Below are positions 52,888-62,200 of a DNA stretch of 64,000 bases, piece by piece. The stretch is from positions 150,581-214,580 of the forward strand of contig UCKU01000012.1 of NCBI GenBank assembly GCA_900473185.1. The letters are read 5' to 3'. The notes under the pieces are model-generated. The model searched no databases. It saw only the letters and a list, made by a program, of their open reading frames with translations, and had not been told where the DNA came from. The position numbers and the translations under genes are program-made. The stretch comes from Hyphomicrobiales bacterium (GTDB lineage: Bacteria; Pseudomonadota; Alphaproteobacteria; Rhizobiales; Rhizobiaceae). Within the stretch, counting starts at the first letter, position 1; each line of letters starts with the position of its first letter.

Positions 52888-54594
52888 ATGGGCAGTGCTT
52901 TCTTCGACGCGAGAGACCAGCAAGTGGCCGGTATGTCGGATCGCAGGGCCACGGCACCCAAGCCGTCCAAGAGCAAAAGCCGCCTACGCGGCGCCGCGAT
53001 GCTGCAAGCCTTTGCGGCTGCACTCTGGATTCCCCAGGCGGGCCTGCTCGCCTGGTCCGTCGGCCGGCTCGCCGATGGTGGAAGCCCTGCCGATATCCTC
53101 TGGCCGGCTGTCTTCATCCTGTTGCTCGGTATCGTCAAAAGCTGTCTCGAAGCGGCTGGCGGCCGCCTTGCTTTTCGCGCAGCACGCGCTGAGCTCAGCG
53201 AAAAACGCGCCACCGCCATCCGCCTGCTTGCCCGTCTTTCGCCTGTTGATGTCGGGCGCCCTGCGTCCGGTGAGGCCGCAAGCGTTCTCGGCGAACAGGC
53301 TGAGCTGATCGTGCCCTATCTCTCCCGTTTCCAGCCGGCGCGGATGAAGGCAAGCCTCGTGCCGCTCATCATCCTTAGCTGCATCCTTCCGATCTCCTGG
53401 ATCGCCGCACTCGTGCTGCTGTTTGCGGCGCCGCTCATTCCAATCTTCATGGCGCTGATCGGCTGGCGCGCGCAGGCTGCGAGCGAAAAGCAACTCGTCG
53501 CAACGGGCGGCCTCAACGCTTTCCTGCTCGACCGCCTGCGCGGTCTTGCGACGATCCGCTCTCTCGACGCGGTCGATACCACGGCGCACAGGCTTCGCGC
53601 GGAAGCAGAATCGCTTCACACGCGCACCATGGCCGTGCTGAAGATCGCTTTCCTGTCTTCGACTGTGCTCGAACTCTTTTCGGCACTCGGCGTGGCGATG
53701 ACCGCCGTCTATGTCGGCTTCAGCCTGCTCGGCGAAATCCGCTTTGGCGCCTGGTCGGGCGGCCTTGACCTTTCGCAAGGCCTGTTCGTCCTGCTGCTGG
53801 CACCGGCCTTTTTCGAGCCGCTGCGTGAACTCTCCGCCCTCTGGCATGACCGTGCCTCGGGCGAGGCCGCGCTGAAGGCGCTGGATAGGCTCGCTGCCGA
53901 AGGCATGGCGCTTCCCGATCGCGAAGAGGCGGGAGCCTTTACCGCGAACGAGGCCCTCAATATCCACCTGGAAAATATCGGCTTTCGCTATCAGCCGGAT
54001 CATGCGCCGGTCCTTGATGGCTTCAATCTCGATATTGCCGCCGGCGAACACGTAGCGCTGCTTGGCGCCAGCGGTACCGGCAAATCAACACTGTTGTCGC
54101 TGATCGCCGGTCTAGCGCCCTGCAATGAGGGTCAGGTTCTGATTGGCGGCACAGCGACAGATCGCGGCAAAATGGCCTGGATCGGCCAGAAGCCGCATAT
54201 TTTCGCAGGCACCGTTGCCAGCAATATTGCGCTGGGACGACCCGGCATCACCAAGACAGAAGTCTCCAAGGCGCTCGATCTCGCAAAGCTTGGCGGTGTC
54301 GCGAATGCCTATGGACATCGCCCGCTCGGTGAAAGCGGCATCGGTCTTTCTGGCGGCGAGGCGCTGCGCCTTGCGATCGCACGAGCTGCCTGCGACCCCG
54401 ATATCCGCATCATCCTCGCTGACGAGCCGACCGCACATCTCGATGCCGAGACGGCCGCCGAGATCACCGAGAGCCTGCTTGCTCTTGCGGAGGGCCGCAC
54501 ACTGATCGTCGTAACGCACGACCCGCTGTTGGCCGCACGTATGCACCACGCGATCCGCCTTGGTACGGAGCGTCTTCAGGAGGCTGCTGAATGA
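52888..54594 (+). CDS. cydD: Thiol reductant ABC exporter subunit CydD
   Basis: 568-residue exporter half-transporter: about 50 polar residues, six membrane segments, then an ATPase domain with Walker A GASGTGKST, LSGGEALRLAIARAA and ILADEPTAHLD. With CydC it exports cysteine/glutathione to the periplasm, required for assembly of cytochrome bd. The ATG at 52888 is the first sensible one. It overlaps cydC by 4 bp. Confidence 0.93.
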   Translation: MGSAFFDARDQQVAGMSDRRATAPKPSKSKSRLRGAAMLQAFAAALWIPQAGLLAWSVGRLADGGSPADILWPAVFILLLGIVKSCLEAAGGRLAFRAARAELSEKRATAIRLLARLSPVDVGRPASGEAASVLGEQAELIVPYLSRFQPARMKASLVPLIILSCILPISWIAALVLLFAAPLIPIFMALIGWRAQAASEKQLVATGGLNAFLLDRLRGLATIRSLDAVDTTAHRLRAEAESLHTRTMAVLKIAFLSSTVLELFSALGVAMTAVYVGFSLLGEIRFGAWSGGLDLSQGLFVLLLAPAFFEPLRELSALWHDRASGEAALKALDRLAAEGMALPDREEAGAFTANEALNIHLENIGFRYQPDHAPVLDGFNLDIAAGEHVALLGASGTGKSTLLSLIAGLAPCNEGQVLIGGTATDRGKMAWIGQKPHIFAGTVASNIALGRPGITKTEVSKALDLAKLGGVANAYGHRPLGESGIGLSGGEALRLAIARAACDPDIRIILADEPTAHLDAETAAEITESLLALAEGRTLIVVTHDPLLAARMHHAIRLGTERLQEAAE

Positions 54595-56282
54595 CCACCT
54601 TCCTTAGAGACATCAAGCCGGTCCTACGCCTGTTCATGCAAACGCGTCGCAAGGAACTACTGCTCGGCGCCGCACTGTCGGCGGCGACCGTCACGGCTGG
54701 TATCGCCCTGCTCGGCCTATCCGGCTGGTTCATTACCGCAACCGCGCTTGCCGGTCTCTCGGTAACCGTTGCCGCGACCTTTGATGTCTTCGCGCCATCG
54801 GCCAGCATCCGTTTCCTTGCCATCCTGCGCACGGCTGCACGCTATGGCGAAAGACTGACGACCCACAACGCGACGCTCGCCGTGCTCGCCGCCCTTCGTG
54901 AGCGCCTGTTCCGCGGCTGGGCCTCCGCCGGTGCGGCGCGCGCACTTCTCAATCGTCCGGCCCGGCTGCTCTTCCGGCTGACCGCCGATATCGATGCGTT
55001 GGATTCGCTCTATCTTCGCATCCTTGTGCCGGCGGCCGTAGCAGTCGGCACGGCACTTGCCGCCAGCGTGACACTCGGCCTGATGCATCCGCTGTTCGGC
55101 CTGCTCTTCGGATCTTGCCTCATTCTGGTCGGGCTTGGCCTGCCGCTCGCCGCCGGCCGGCTGGCACTGAAGCACGCTCGCCGCCGCGCCTACGGCATCG
55201 AAACCATCCGGTCGCGGACCATCGATCTCGTCGCTGGGCAGACCGATCTTCTCATGGCAAACCGCCTTACCGCACAGCAGCAGGCAATCGCCGCCGCGGA
55301 CGCCTATACCGCAAAGGCCGACGACCGGCTGAACCGGATCGAGATTGGCGTGAGCTTCGGCTTCGGGCTCGTCTCGACCACCCTTCCGGTCGGGGCATTG
55401 CTCACATCAGCGACGCTGATGAAGACAGGCACGATCACCGCACCCGTTGCGGCACTCGGGGTGCTTGTCGCCTTTGCCGCAACAGAACCCTTTGCCGCAT
55501 TGCGCCGCGGTGCGATGGAATTCGGCAGGACCATGCTGGCGGCGAAGCGCATCGCACCCCGTCTTTCGGCCGTTCAGGCGGATTTCACGCCCCAGGCTCC
55601 GGCTCATGAGCTTGCCTTCGCGCTGCAGAATATAGCCGTCGCCCATGACGGGGCGGCATTGCCGGCCTTGCGGGAGGTGACGCTCGAACTTCGCCGCGGC
55701 GAGCACATTGCCGTGGTCGGCAGCAGCGGCGCCGGCAAGTCGACCCTGCTGTCGCTACTATCAGGCGAACTGCCGCCAACTACCGGCATGGCCGCAGCGC
55801 TCGACGCAACGCTGCTCACCCAGCGCACTGAGCTTTTCCAGGACACGCTACGCGGCAACCTGCTGCTCGCGGCACCCGATGCTGATGATGACCGGCTGCG
55901 AGACGCGCTCTCCGCCGCCGGCCTGCTTGCCGACGTCGATGCACTACCGTCAGGCCTCGATACCCCGCTCGGCGAAGGTGGCATGGGGCTTTCCGGCGGC
56001 CAGTCGCGCCGGCTGGCGCTCGCCCGGCTCTTCCTGCGCGACACGCCGCTCTGGCTGCTCGACGAGCCGACCGAGGGGCTTGACGGCCAGACCGCACGCG
56101 ATGTGCTGCATCGCCTCGCGCTGAGAGCTGAGGGCCGGGCGCTTGTCATTGCCACACATATTCGCCGCGAAGCGGCGCTCGCAGACTTGATCGCCGTCAT
56201 CGACAACGGCCGTATCTCAGAAGTTTCGCGCCGTGGAGAGGCGGCGTTCGAAAAGGCGCTCGATCGGCTTCGGCCGGATTGA
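54591..56282 (+). CDS. cydC: Thiol reductant ABC exporter subunit CydC
   Basis: 563-residue partner of CydD: six membrane segments, Walker A GSSGAGKST, LSGGQSRRLALARLFLR and WLLDEPTEGLD. The N-terminal GLSGWFITATALAGLSVTVA is characteristic of CydC. Start in a 4-bp overlap (ATGA) with cydD. Confidence 0.93.
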   Translation: MTTFLRDIKPVLRLFMQTRRKELLLGAALSAATVTAGIALLGLSGWFITATALAGLSVTVAATFDVFAPSASIRFLAILRTAARYGERLTTHNATLAVLAALRERLFRGWASAGAARALLNRPARLLFRLTADIDALDSLYLRILVPAAVAVGTALAASVTLGLMHPLFGLLFGSCLILVGLGLPLAAGRLALKHARRRAYGIETIRSRTIDLVAGQTDLLMANRLTAQQQAIAAADAYTAKADDRLNRIEIGVSFGFGLVSTTLPVGALLTSATLMKTGTITAPVAALGVLVAFAATEPFAALRRGAMEFGRTMLAAKRIAPRLSAVQADFTPQAPAHELAFALQNIAVAHDGAALPALREVTLELRRGEHIAVVGSSGAGKSTLLSLLSGELPPTTGMAAALDATLLTQRTELFQDTLRGNLLLAAPDADDDRLRDALSAAGLLADVDALPSGLDTPLGEGGMGLSGGQSRRLALARLFLRDTPLWLLDEPTEGLDGQTARDVLHRLALRAEGRALVIATHIRREAALADLIAVIDNGRISEVSRRGEAAFEKALDRLRPD

Positions 56283-56360
56283 GCGAACAGGCATGCTCCG
56301 CACGGCCAGCCGGCCATGCGGAAACTTCTTGATACCCCGTGGGACCGTGGGAGTAAGACA

Positions 56361-57938
56361 ATGGAACTAGACATCGTAGCGCTATCGCGCTTCCAATTTG
56401 CGCTGACTGCGCTTTATCACTTCCTATTCGTACCTTTGACGCTCGGCCTTTCCGTGCTGCTTGCCATCATGGAAACGACCTATGTCATGACCGGCCGCCA
56501 GATCTGGCGGCAGATGACGAAATTCTGGGGCACGCTGTTCGGCATCAATTTCGTGCTGGGTGTCGCAACCGGTATCGTCATGGAATTCCAGTTCGGCATG
56601 AACTGGAGCTATTACAGCTATTATGTCGGCGATATTTTCGGCGCACCGTTGGCAATTGAGGGCTTGATGGCCTTCTTCCTCGAAGCGACCTTTGTCGGCC
56701 TTTTCTTCTTCGGCTGGGACAAGCTGTCGAAAGTCGGCCATCTGGTCGCCACCTGGGCTGTCGCCCTCGGCTCAAATTTCTCCGCGCTCTGGATCCTCAT
56801 CGCCAATGGCTGGATGCAGAACCCGGTCGGTTCCGCGCTCAATCCGCAGACGATGCGCATGGAGATCGTCAGCTTCTTCGACGTGGTCTTCAACCCTGTC
56901 GCCCAGGCGAAATTCGTCCACACGGTTTCGGCCGGTTACGTCTGCGCCTCGATCTTCGTGCTCGGCGTTTCGGCCTGGTACATGCTGAAGGGCCGGCATA
57001 TCGAGCTTGCCAAGCGCTCGATGACGGTCGCCGCCTCCTTCGGCCTCGCTTCAGCGCTGTCCGTGGTCGTGCTCGGTGACGAAAGCGGCTATCTCGCCAC
57101 TGAAAACCAGAAGATGAAGCTCGCTGCGATCGAAGCCATGTGGAAGACGGAGCCGGCACCGGCTGCCTTCACCGCTTTCGGCTTTCCCGATCAGGAGGCA
57201 CGCGAGACACATTTCGCCGTCCATATCCCCTGGGTCATGGGCCTGATCGGCACGCGCTCGCTGACGACGGAAATTCCCGGTATCGACAAGCTGGAACAGC
57301 AGGCCGAGATTCGCATCCGCGACGGCATCAAGGCCTATGACGCGCTGATGCAGATCCGTTCCGCACCGGCCCAGGATCAGGTCGCCCAGGAAGTCCGGAG
57401 CTCCTTCGAAGATCTGGGCCACGACCTTGGCTATGGCTTGCTCTTGAAGCGCTATGTCGACGATCCGCGTCAGGCGACCGACGAACAGATTGCCCAGGCG
57501 GCACGGGACACCATCCCTCATGTGCCGACGCTCTTCTGGTCGTTCCGCATCATGGTCGGCCTCGGCATGTTCTTCATCGTTCTGACGGCAACCTTCTTCT
57601 GGCTGTCAGCCCGCCGACATCTGGACAAATATCCGCTGCTACTGCGCATCGCGGTGTTTGCCATCCCACTGCCCTGGATCGCCATCGAGGCTGGATGGGT
57701 GGTTGCCGAAATCGGCCGTCAGCCCTGGGTGATCGAAGGCGTGCTGCCGACGGCGGTTGCTGTCTCCAATCACGGCGCTTGGGCAGTGCTGCTCACCATC
57801 ATCGGGTTTGCCGCACTCTACACGACGCTGATCATCATCGAGATGAGCCTGATGCTCAGGGCGATCCGCCAAGGGCCGGAACCGGACCACGAACCGGAAG
57901 CCAAGCTCATTTCCGAAACCCTCGTTCCCGCGGAGTGA
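56361..57938 (+). CDS. cydA: Cytochrome bd ubiquinol oxidase subunit I
   Basis: 525-residue quinol oxidase subunit. Heme ligands are visible: His20 (in LSRFQFALTALYHF), His187 (in AKFVHTVSAGYV) and Met398 (in FRIMVGLGM). The quinol-loop region between 240 and 390 is long (DLGYGLLLKRYVDDPR), like the E. coli L-type rather than the short Q-loop type. The GRQPW motif is in AEIGRQPW. The ATG at 56361 follows GGGAG. High oxygen affinity suits micro-oxic growth. Confidence 0.96.
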   Translation: MELDIVALSRFQFALTALYHFLFVPLTLGLSVLLAIMETTYVMTGRQIWRQMTKFWGTLFGINFVLGVATGIVMEFQFGMNWSYYSYYVGDIFGAPLAIEGLMAFFLEATFVGLFFFGWDKLSKVGHLVATWAVALGSNFSALWILIANGWMQNPVGSALNPQTMRMEIVSFFDVVFNPVAQAKFVHTVSAGYVCASIFVLGVSAWYMLKGRHIELAKRSMTVAASFGLASALSVVVLGDESGYLATENQKMKLAAIEAMWKTEPAPAAFTAFGFPDQEARETHFAVHIPWVMGLIGTRSLTTEIPGIDKLEQQAEIRIRDGIKAYDALMQIRSAPAQDQVAQEVRSSFEDLGHDLGYGLLLKRYVDDPRQATDEQIAQAARDTIPHVPTLFWSFRIMVGLGMFFIVLTATFFWLSARRHLDKYPLLLRIAVFAIPLPWIAIEAGWVVAEIGRQPWVIEGVLPTAVAVSNHGAWAVLLTIIGFAALYTTLIIIEMSLMLRAIRQGPEPDHEPEAKLISETLVPAE

Positions 57939-57944
57939 CCTGTC

Positions 57945-59099
57945 ATGATCCTTCACGAACTCATCGATTATGGAACCCTGCGCCTCATCTGGTGGGTGCT
58001 GCTCGGCGTGCTCCTAATCGCCTTCGCCGTCACCGACGGCTTCGACCTCGGCGTCGGAACGCTCCTGCCCTTCGTCGCCAAGACCGATGCAGAACGCCGT
58101 GTCGCCATCAACACGATCGGCGCCACCTGGGAAGGCAATCAGGTCTGGCTCATCCTCGCAGGTGGCGCGATCCTCGCCGCCTGGCCGCCGCTCTACGCGG
58201 TCTCCTTCTCGGGCTTCTATCTGGCGATGTTCGCGATCCTCTTCGCCCTCATCCTTCGCCCGGTCGGTTTCAAGTATCGCTCCAAGCGGGACAGTGCACG
58301 CTGGCGAAACGGCTGGGACTGGGCACTCTTCATCGGTGGTTTCGTGCCGTCGCTGATATTCGGAGTTGCCGTTGGCAACGTGTTACAAGGCGTTCCCTTC
58401 CGCTTCGCGGACGATATGCGGATCTTCTACGAGGGCTCCTTCTTCGCGCTTCTGAACCCCTATGCCCTTCTCTGCGGGCTGCTCTCCGTCGCCATGCTCG
58501 TCATGCATGGCAGCGCATGGCTCGTGCTGAAGGCAACGGGGCCGGTTGCCGATCGCGCCCGGCGCTTCGGCAGCATCGCAGCGCTTGTGGTCATCGTGCT
58601 CTTTGCGCTCGGCGGCCTGTGGCTCTGGGCCGGCGTCAGTGGTTATCGCATCACCAGCGCCATCAACCCGATCGGCCCGTCGAACCCGCTTCTGAAGACG
58701 GTGGCGCTGGAAAGCGGTGCATGGTTTGCCAATTACGGCACCCATCCCTGGATGATTGTCGCTCCGATCCTCGGCTTCCTGGGTGCGGCAGCCGCCTTCC
58801 TTGCCATGCGAGCACGGCTGGAAGTCGCGACCCTGCTCTTCAGCGACCTCTCGATAACAGGCATCATCTCGACGGTCGGCCTGTCGATGTTCCCATTCAT
58901 CCTGCCCTCTTCGCTCGATCCGAGGTCGAGCTTGACGGTCTGGGATGCATCGTCGAGCCACCAGACGCTCTTCATCATGCTGGTGGTCACCGTCATCTTC
59001 CTGCCGATCATCTTTGCCTACACCACCTGGGTCTACAAGGTGCTGTGGGGCAAGGTCGACGAGAAGAGCGTCACCGACAAGAACAGCCACGCTTACTGA
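57945..59099 (+). CDS. cydB: Cytochrome bd ubiquinol oxidase subunit II
   Basis: 384-residue subunit II with eight to nine membrane segments, starting 6 bp after cydA. Recognisable stretches are [53 protein letters not shown]-like region and [14 protein letters not shown]. It partners CydA. Confidence 0.95.
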   Translation: [384 protein letters not shown]

Positions 59100-59111
59100 G
59101 GAGACGAAACG

Positions 59112-59234
59112 ATGTGGTATTTCGCATGGATACTCGGCTTCCCGCTGGCAGCCGCCTTCGCCGTCCTCAACGCCATTTGGTACGAGCTGGTGGATGACGA
59201 AGCCAAGAAAAAGGCGTCGGACGAACGCCGATAA
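59112..59234 (+). CDS. cydX: Cytochrome bd oxidase small subunit CydX
   Basis: 40-residue single-pass protein beginning MWYFAWILGFPLAAAFAVLN, matching the CydX signature (MWYFxWxLG), followed by a charged C-terminus DDEAKKKASDERR. It starts 12 bp after cydB with GAGGAGACG upstream. It stabilises the oxidase. Too short for most gene finders. Confidence 0.9.
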   Translation: MWYFAWILGFPLAAAFAVLNAIWYELVDDEAKKKASDERR

Positions 59235-59240
59235 ATGCCG

Positions 59241-59267
59241 AAGGGCGCGGTTCACATCGCGCCCTTT
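59241..59267 (+). terminator. Terminator of cyd operon
   Basis: Stem AAGGGCGCG / CGCGCCCTT with an intervening loop and a short T stretch, six bases after cydX and shared with the convergent VOC gene. Confidence 0.75.
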
Positions 59268-59292
59268 ATCTCAATTTGGCGTCATGGAGCTG

Positions 59293-59721
59293 TCAGCCGA
59301 GCCGGTTCTGAGACCGCTCGGCAAGCTCGACGATGAGACCATCGGGATCGCGGACAAAGGCGATCCTATTCAGCATCTCGGAATGGACGGCAAAGCGCGG
59401 CCGTTCCTTGACTTCAACGCCTGCCGCTTCCAGCCGCGCGAAGGTTTCCTGGACATTCTCGAAATGGAAGGTGACGTGCTTCACGCCGGCCGTCCCCTCG
59501 GGAAGATCGACCGCGCGAGCGACCCCGCCGGACGGCGCGAAAACCTCCAGCATACCGCCGCCGGCATCGAGGAAAGCCACCTGCATGCCGTCAGGCATCT
59601 TCCTACGCAGATGCAGCTTCAGCCCCAGCAGATCGCAATAGAATTCGATGGCACGGTCCATGTTGCTGACCGTCATGCCGATATGTTCGAATGATTTCAG
59701 CACGGTTTTTTCCTCAGACAT
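59293..59721 (-). CDS. VOC family (glyoxalase/bleomycin resistance type) protein
   Basis: 142-residue protein of two babab modules. Metal ligands probably lie in FEHIGMTVSN (His), GGGMLEVFAP (Glu), VKHVTFHFENV (His) and GLIVELAER (Glu), an intact four-ligand pattern. It overlaps the Gfo/Idh gene by 8 bp. Given two oxidoreductases in the operon it may isomerise a sugar product, but glyoxalase- or dioxygenase-like activity cannot be told apart. Confidence 0.88.
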   Translation of the reverse strand: MSEEKTVLKSFEHIGMTVSNMDRAIEFYCDLLGLKLHLRRKMPDGMQVAFLDAGGGMLEVFAPSGGVARAVDLPEGTAGVKHVTFHFENVQETFARLEAAGVEVKERPRFAVHSEMLNRIAFVRDPDGLIVELAERSQNRLG

Positions 59722-60811
59722 CTGCGACCAGGCGCCGCTCTTCTTCCGGAAGCCAGGAACCGTATAGCGGATGGTCCGCCGTGATCGGCATCGGCGTCGG
59801 CTGGCCGGTACGCTGCGAATAATAGGCAGCCGTTACGAGCTCCAGCGAGTTGCGCGCGTCCTGCAGGGTCACCGGAGGATCAAGGTCCTCGACGATTGCC
59901 TGATGGAACAGCTCGAACTGCCGCGTATAACCGTCTTCTTTGGGCTGGTATCCGACAAGCGCTGCGTCGATGCGGGCCTGATGTTCCTCTGTCCCGGCGA
60001 TGAAGGTCCAGGGATCGCGGCCCATTGTGTAGGGTTCCAGAATGCTTTCGGCGACGAGATCGCTGAAGCAGAAACGCAGCCTGGAGATTTCCTTGCGTGA
60101 GCCGAGCGTCATGGAGAGCGTGGCGAGCGAGCCGTTCTTCATCCTCGCCGACAGAGTGGCGGTGTCTTCCACCTCGATCGGATTGACCAGCGTCGCGCCA
60201 TAGGAAAACACCTCGGCACAGGGGCCGTGCACGTAGTTCAGCATGTCATGGGCATGGATCGCATGGCCGAGCAGGCCGCCACCAAGTTCCGTCGCCCATT
60301 TTCCGCGCCATGGCACGGCGTAATAGTCCGGCCCGCGCCACCAATGGGTCTCGATGGTGGTGAGGAAGGGCTTGCCAGCCAGGCCGCGCTCGATCAGAAG
60401 CTTCAGCTTCTGCAGGCCGCTGCCGTAACGATACTGGAAGATAGGCATCAGCTTGCGGCCGTTCGAACGCTCCAGGATGCGCGCCATCTCATCCACTTCG
60501 GCGATCGAGCCGAAGAGCGGCTTTTCGCAGATCACGTGCTTGCCACTTTCGATCGCCTTCCTGCAAAGCTCGAAATGCGAGCTCGGCGGCGTGGCAATAT
60601 CGATGATATCGAGATCGTCGCGCGTGAAGAGCGAATCCGTATCCTGAGTATATTCAGGAATCTTGTGCTCCTCACAGAGCGGCTGGCCGCGATCCGCGTC
60701 GAGAGAGCAGAGAATGGGAACCTCGAAAAGATCGCGGTTCCAGCCGAAGCCTGTCAGATGCCGTTCTGCAATGCCCGCGCCGATGACGCCCACGCGCAGT
60801 TTCCGTGTCAT
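59714..60811 (-). CDS. Gfo/Idh/MocA family oxidoreductase
   Basis: 365-residue NAD(P)-dependent dehydrogenase. The Rossmann start reads GVIGAGIAERHLTGF; the catalytic pair is CEKPLFGS and the substrate motif GGGLLGHAIHAHDMLNYV has histidines in the expected place. It sits between a paralogue and the VOC gene in one operon. Substrate likely a sugar or inositol, unproven. Confidence 0.9.
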   Translation of the reverse strand: MTRKLRVGVIGAGIAERHLTGFGWNRDLFEVPILCSLDADRGQPLCEEHKIPEYTQDTDSLFTRDDLDIIDIATPPSSHFELCRKAIESGKHVICEKPLFGSIAEVDEMARILERSNGRKLMPIFQYRYGSGLQKLKLLIERGLAGKPFLTTIETHWWRGPDYYAVPWRGKWATELGGGLLGHAIHAHDMLNYVHGPCAEVFSYGATLVNPIEVEDTATLSARMKNGSLATLSMTLGSRKEISRLRFCFSDLVAESILEPYTMGRDPWTFIAGTEEHQARIDAALVGYQPKEDGYTRQFELFHQAIVEDLDPPVTLQDARNSLELVTAAYYSQRTGQPTPMPITADHPLYGSWLPEEERRLVADV

Positions 60812-60821
60812 GATGTTTTCC

Positions 60822-61832
60822 TCAGCGGGTGCCGATGCGGGCGGCCTTGGTCTGTGCTTCGATTGAAAGGCGGCAGACCTCGTAAACGTGGTTTTGCGTC
60901 ATCGCCGTTTCGGTGCGGTCGCTTACATCGGCGGCAAAGGCGTCGAAATAGTCGAGCTTCTCGCCGCTGCAATCGATATGCGTCATCTCCTCGCCGTTGA
61001 CGAGGAAGAGATGATCCTTGCCGGGCCGACCGGCGATATCGATATATTTGCGCAGCTCGATATAACCCTCGGTGCCGAGAATGGTCAGGCGTCCGTCGCC
61101 CCAGGTGGGCAGCGCCTCCGGCGTGAACCAGTCGACGCGGACATAACCGCTTGCCTTGTCGGAACGCAGCAGCACTTCGCCGAAATCTTGGAAATCAGGC
61201 TTTTCCGGCATGCCGAAATTACCAACAGAGCTTGCGACCACCTCACCCGTCGTCGAGCCTGTGTAGAACAGGAACTGGTCGACCTGATGCGAGGCGATAT
61301 CGACGATGATGCCGCCAAAGGCTTCCGGATCGAAGAACCAGTCCGGCCGTGTCGGCAGCTGCAGCCGGTGCGGCCCCATGCCGAGCGTCTGGATGACCTT
61401 GCCGATCGCCCCTTCCTTCACCAGCTTGCCGGCCTTGACGGCGGAGCGCACGCAATGGCGCTCGGAAAAGCAGATGGAGAAGATCTTGCCGGTCTCGGCA
61501 ACGGTACGTTTGACCTCTTCGAGCTGGGCAAAGGTCGTGACACCCGGCTTATCGGTCATCACATCCTTGCCAGCCTTCATGGCGCGGATGGCAAGGCCGG
61601 CGCGGTCGCGCGGAATGGCGGCAATGCAGATGACGTCGATCGAGGGATCGGCGAAGATCTTCTCGCGATCGATCTGAGGCGCATCCGGATAGGTCTTCTC
61701 GAACATTTCGCGGATTGCAGGCACAGTTGTTTGCGGGCAATAGCCGACGAATTCGGCACCCGCGGCCAGCAGTCCCTTCACATGATCGAACGTGTGCCCA
61801 TGGTCGATCCCGACGACGGCAAATCTCAGCAT
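60822..61832 (-). CDS. Gfo/Idh/MocA family oxidoreductase
   Basis: 336-residue family member with a divergent N-terminus (FAVVGIDHGHTFDHVKG) and catalytic TDKPG instead of EKP; substrate motif DIASHQVDQFLFYTG. The ATG at 61832 follows GGGAGG; the upstream open frame is spurious. It is first in the operon with the second dehydrogenase and VOC protein, so two successive oxidations of one sugar are plausible. Confidence 0.88.
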   Translation of the reverse strand: MLRFAVVGIDHGHTFDHVKGLLAAGAEFVGYCPQTTVPAIREMFEKTYPDAPQIDREKIFADPSIDVICIAAIPRDRAGLAIRAMKAGKDVMTDKPGVTTFAQLEEVKRTVAETGKIFSICFSERHCVRSAVKAGKLVKEGAIGKVIQTLGMGPHRLQLPTRPDWFFDPEAFGGIIVDIASHQVDQFLFYTGSTTGEVVASSVGNFGMPEKPDFQDFGEVLLRSDKASGYVRVDWFTPEALPTWGDGRLTILGTEGYIELRKYIDIAGRPGKDHLFLVNGEEMTHIDCSGEKLDYFDAFAADVSDRTETAMTQNHVYEVCRLSIEAQTKAARIGTR

Positions 61833-61934
61833 CGCAGTATTTCCTCCCGCGAAATTTCCGGAATCGGCAGCCGCCGACCCTTCTCCATGGTGCAAAACAG
61901 ACAGCGAAAGAGAAGCCCTGTCAAGGCAAGATCA

Positions 61935-61955
61935 GCGGCAAAACTCTTTTGCCGC
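61935..61955. promoter_or_regulatory. Palindrome in divergent promoter region
   Basis: GCGGCAAAA / TTTTGCCGC, perfect 9-bp arms around CTC, about 100 bp upstream of the first Gfo/Idh gene and 246 bp before the FAH gene. A likely operator for a local regulator not encoded in view. The rest of the 368-bp gap (61833-62200) is AT-rich promoter sequence plus a leader of about 170 bp; no RNA gene seen. Confidence 0.45.
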
Positions 61956-62200
61956 ATTGGTAAATATATGAAATAGAACGGTTATTTTGTATCTAAATAG
62001 TTATAAGTTATGATGAAATGCCGCTTGGGTGCTCCATTGCGTCGCGGGCGCAAGCCGCCGATGCGAACCGCTTTTCGTCCGTTGAGACTTGCTCTTGCCC
62101 GATGAATATGCTCGATTTTCGGGAGCCGTCGGGTAGGAGGACGGCAGCTATCCCTTTCTGCAGGAGCGCTCCCCGCTCCGCCCTGTGACGGAAGATCACC

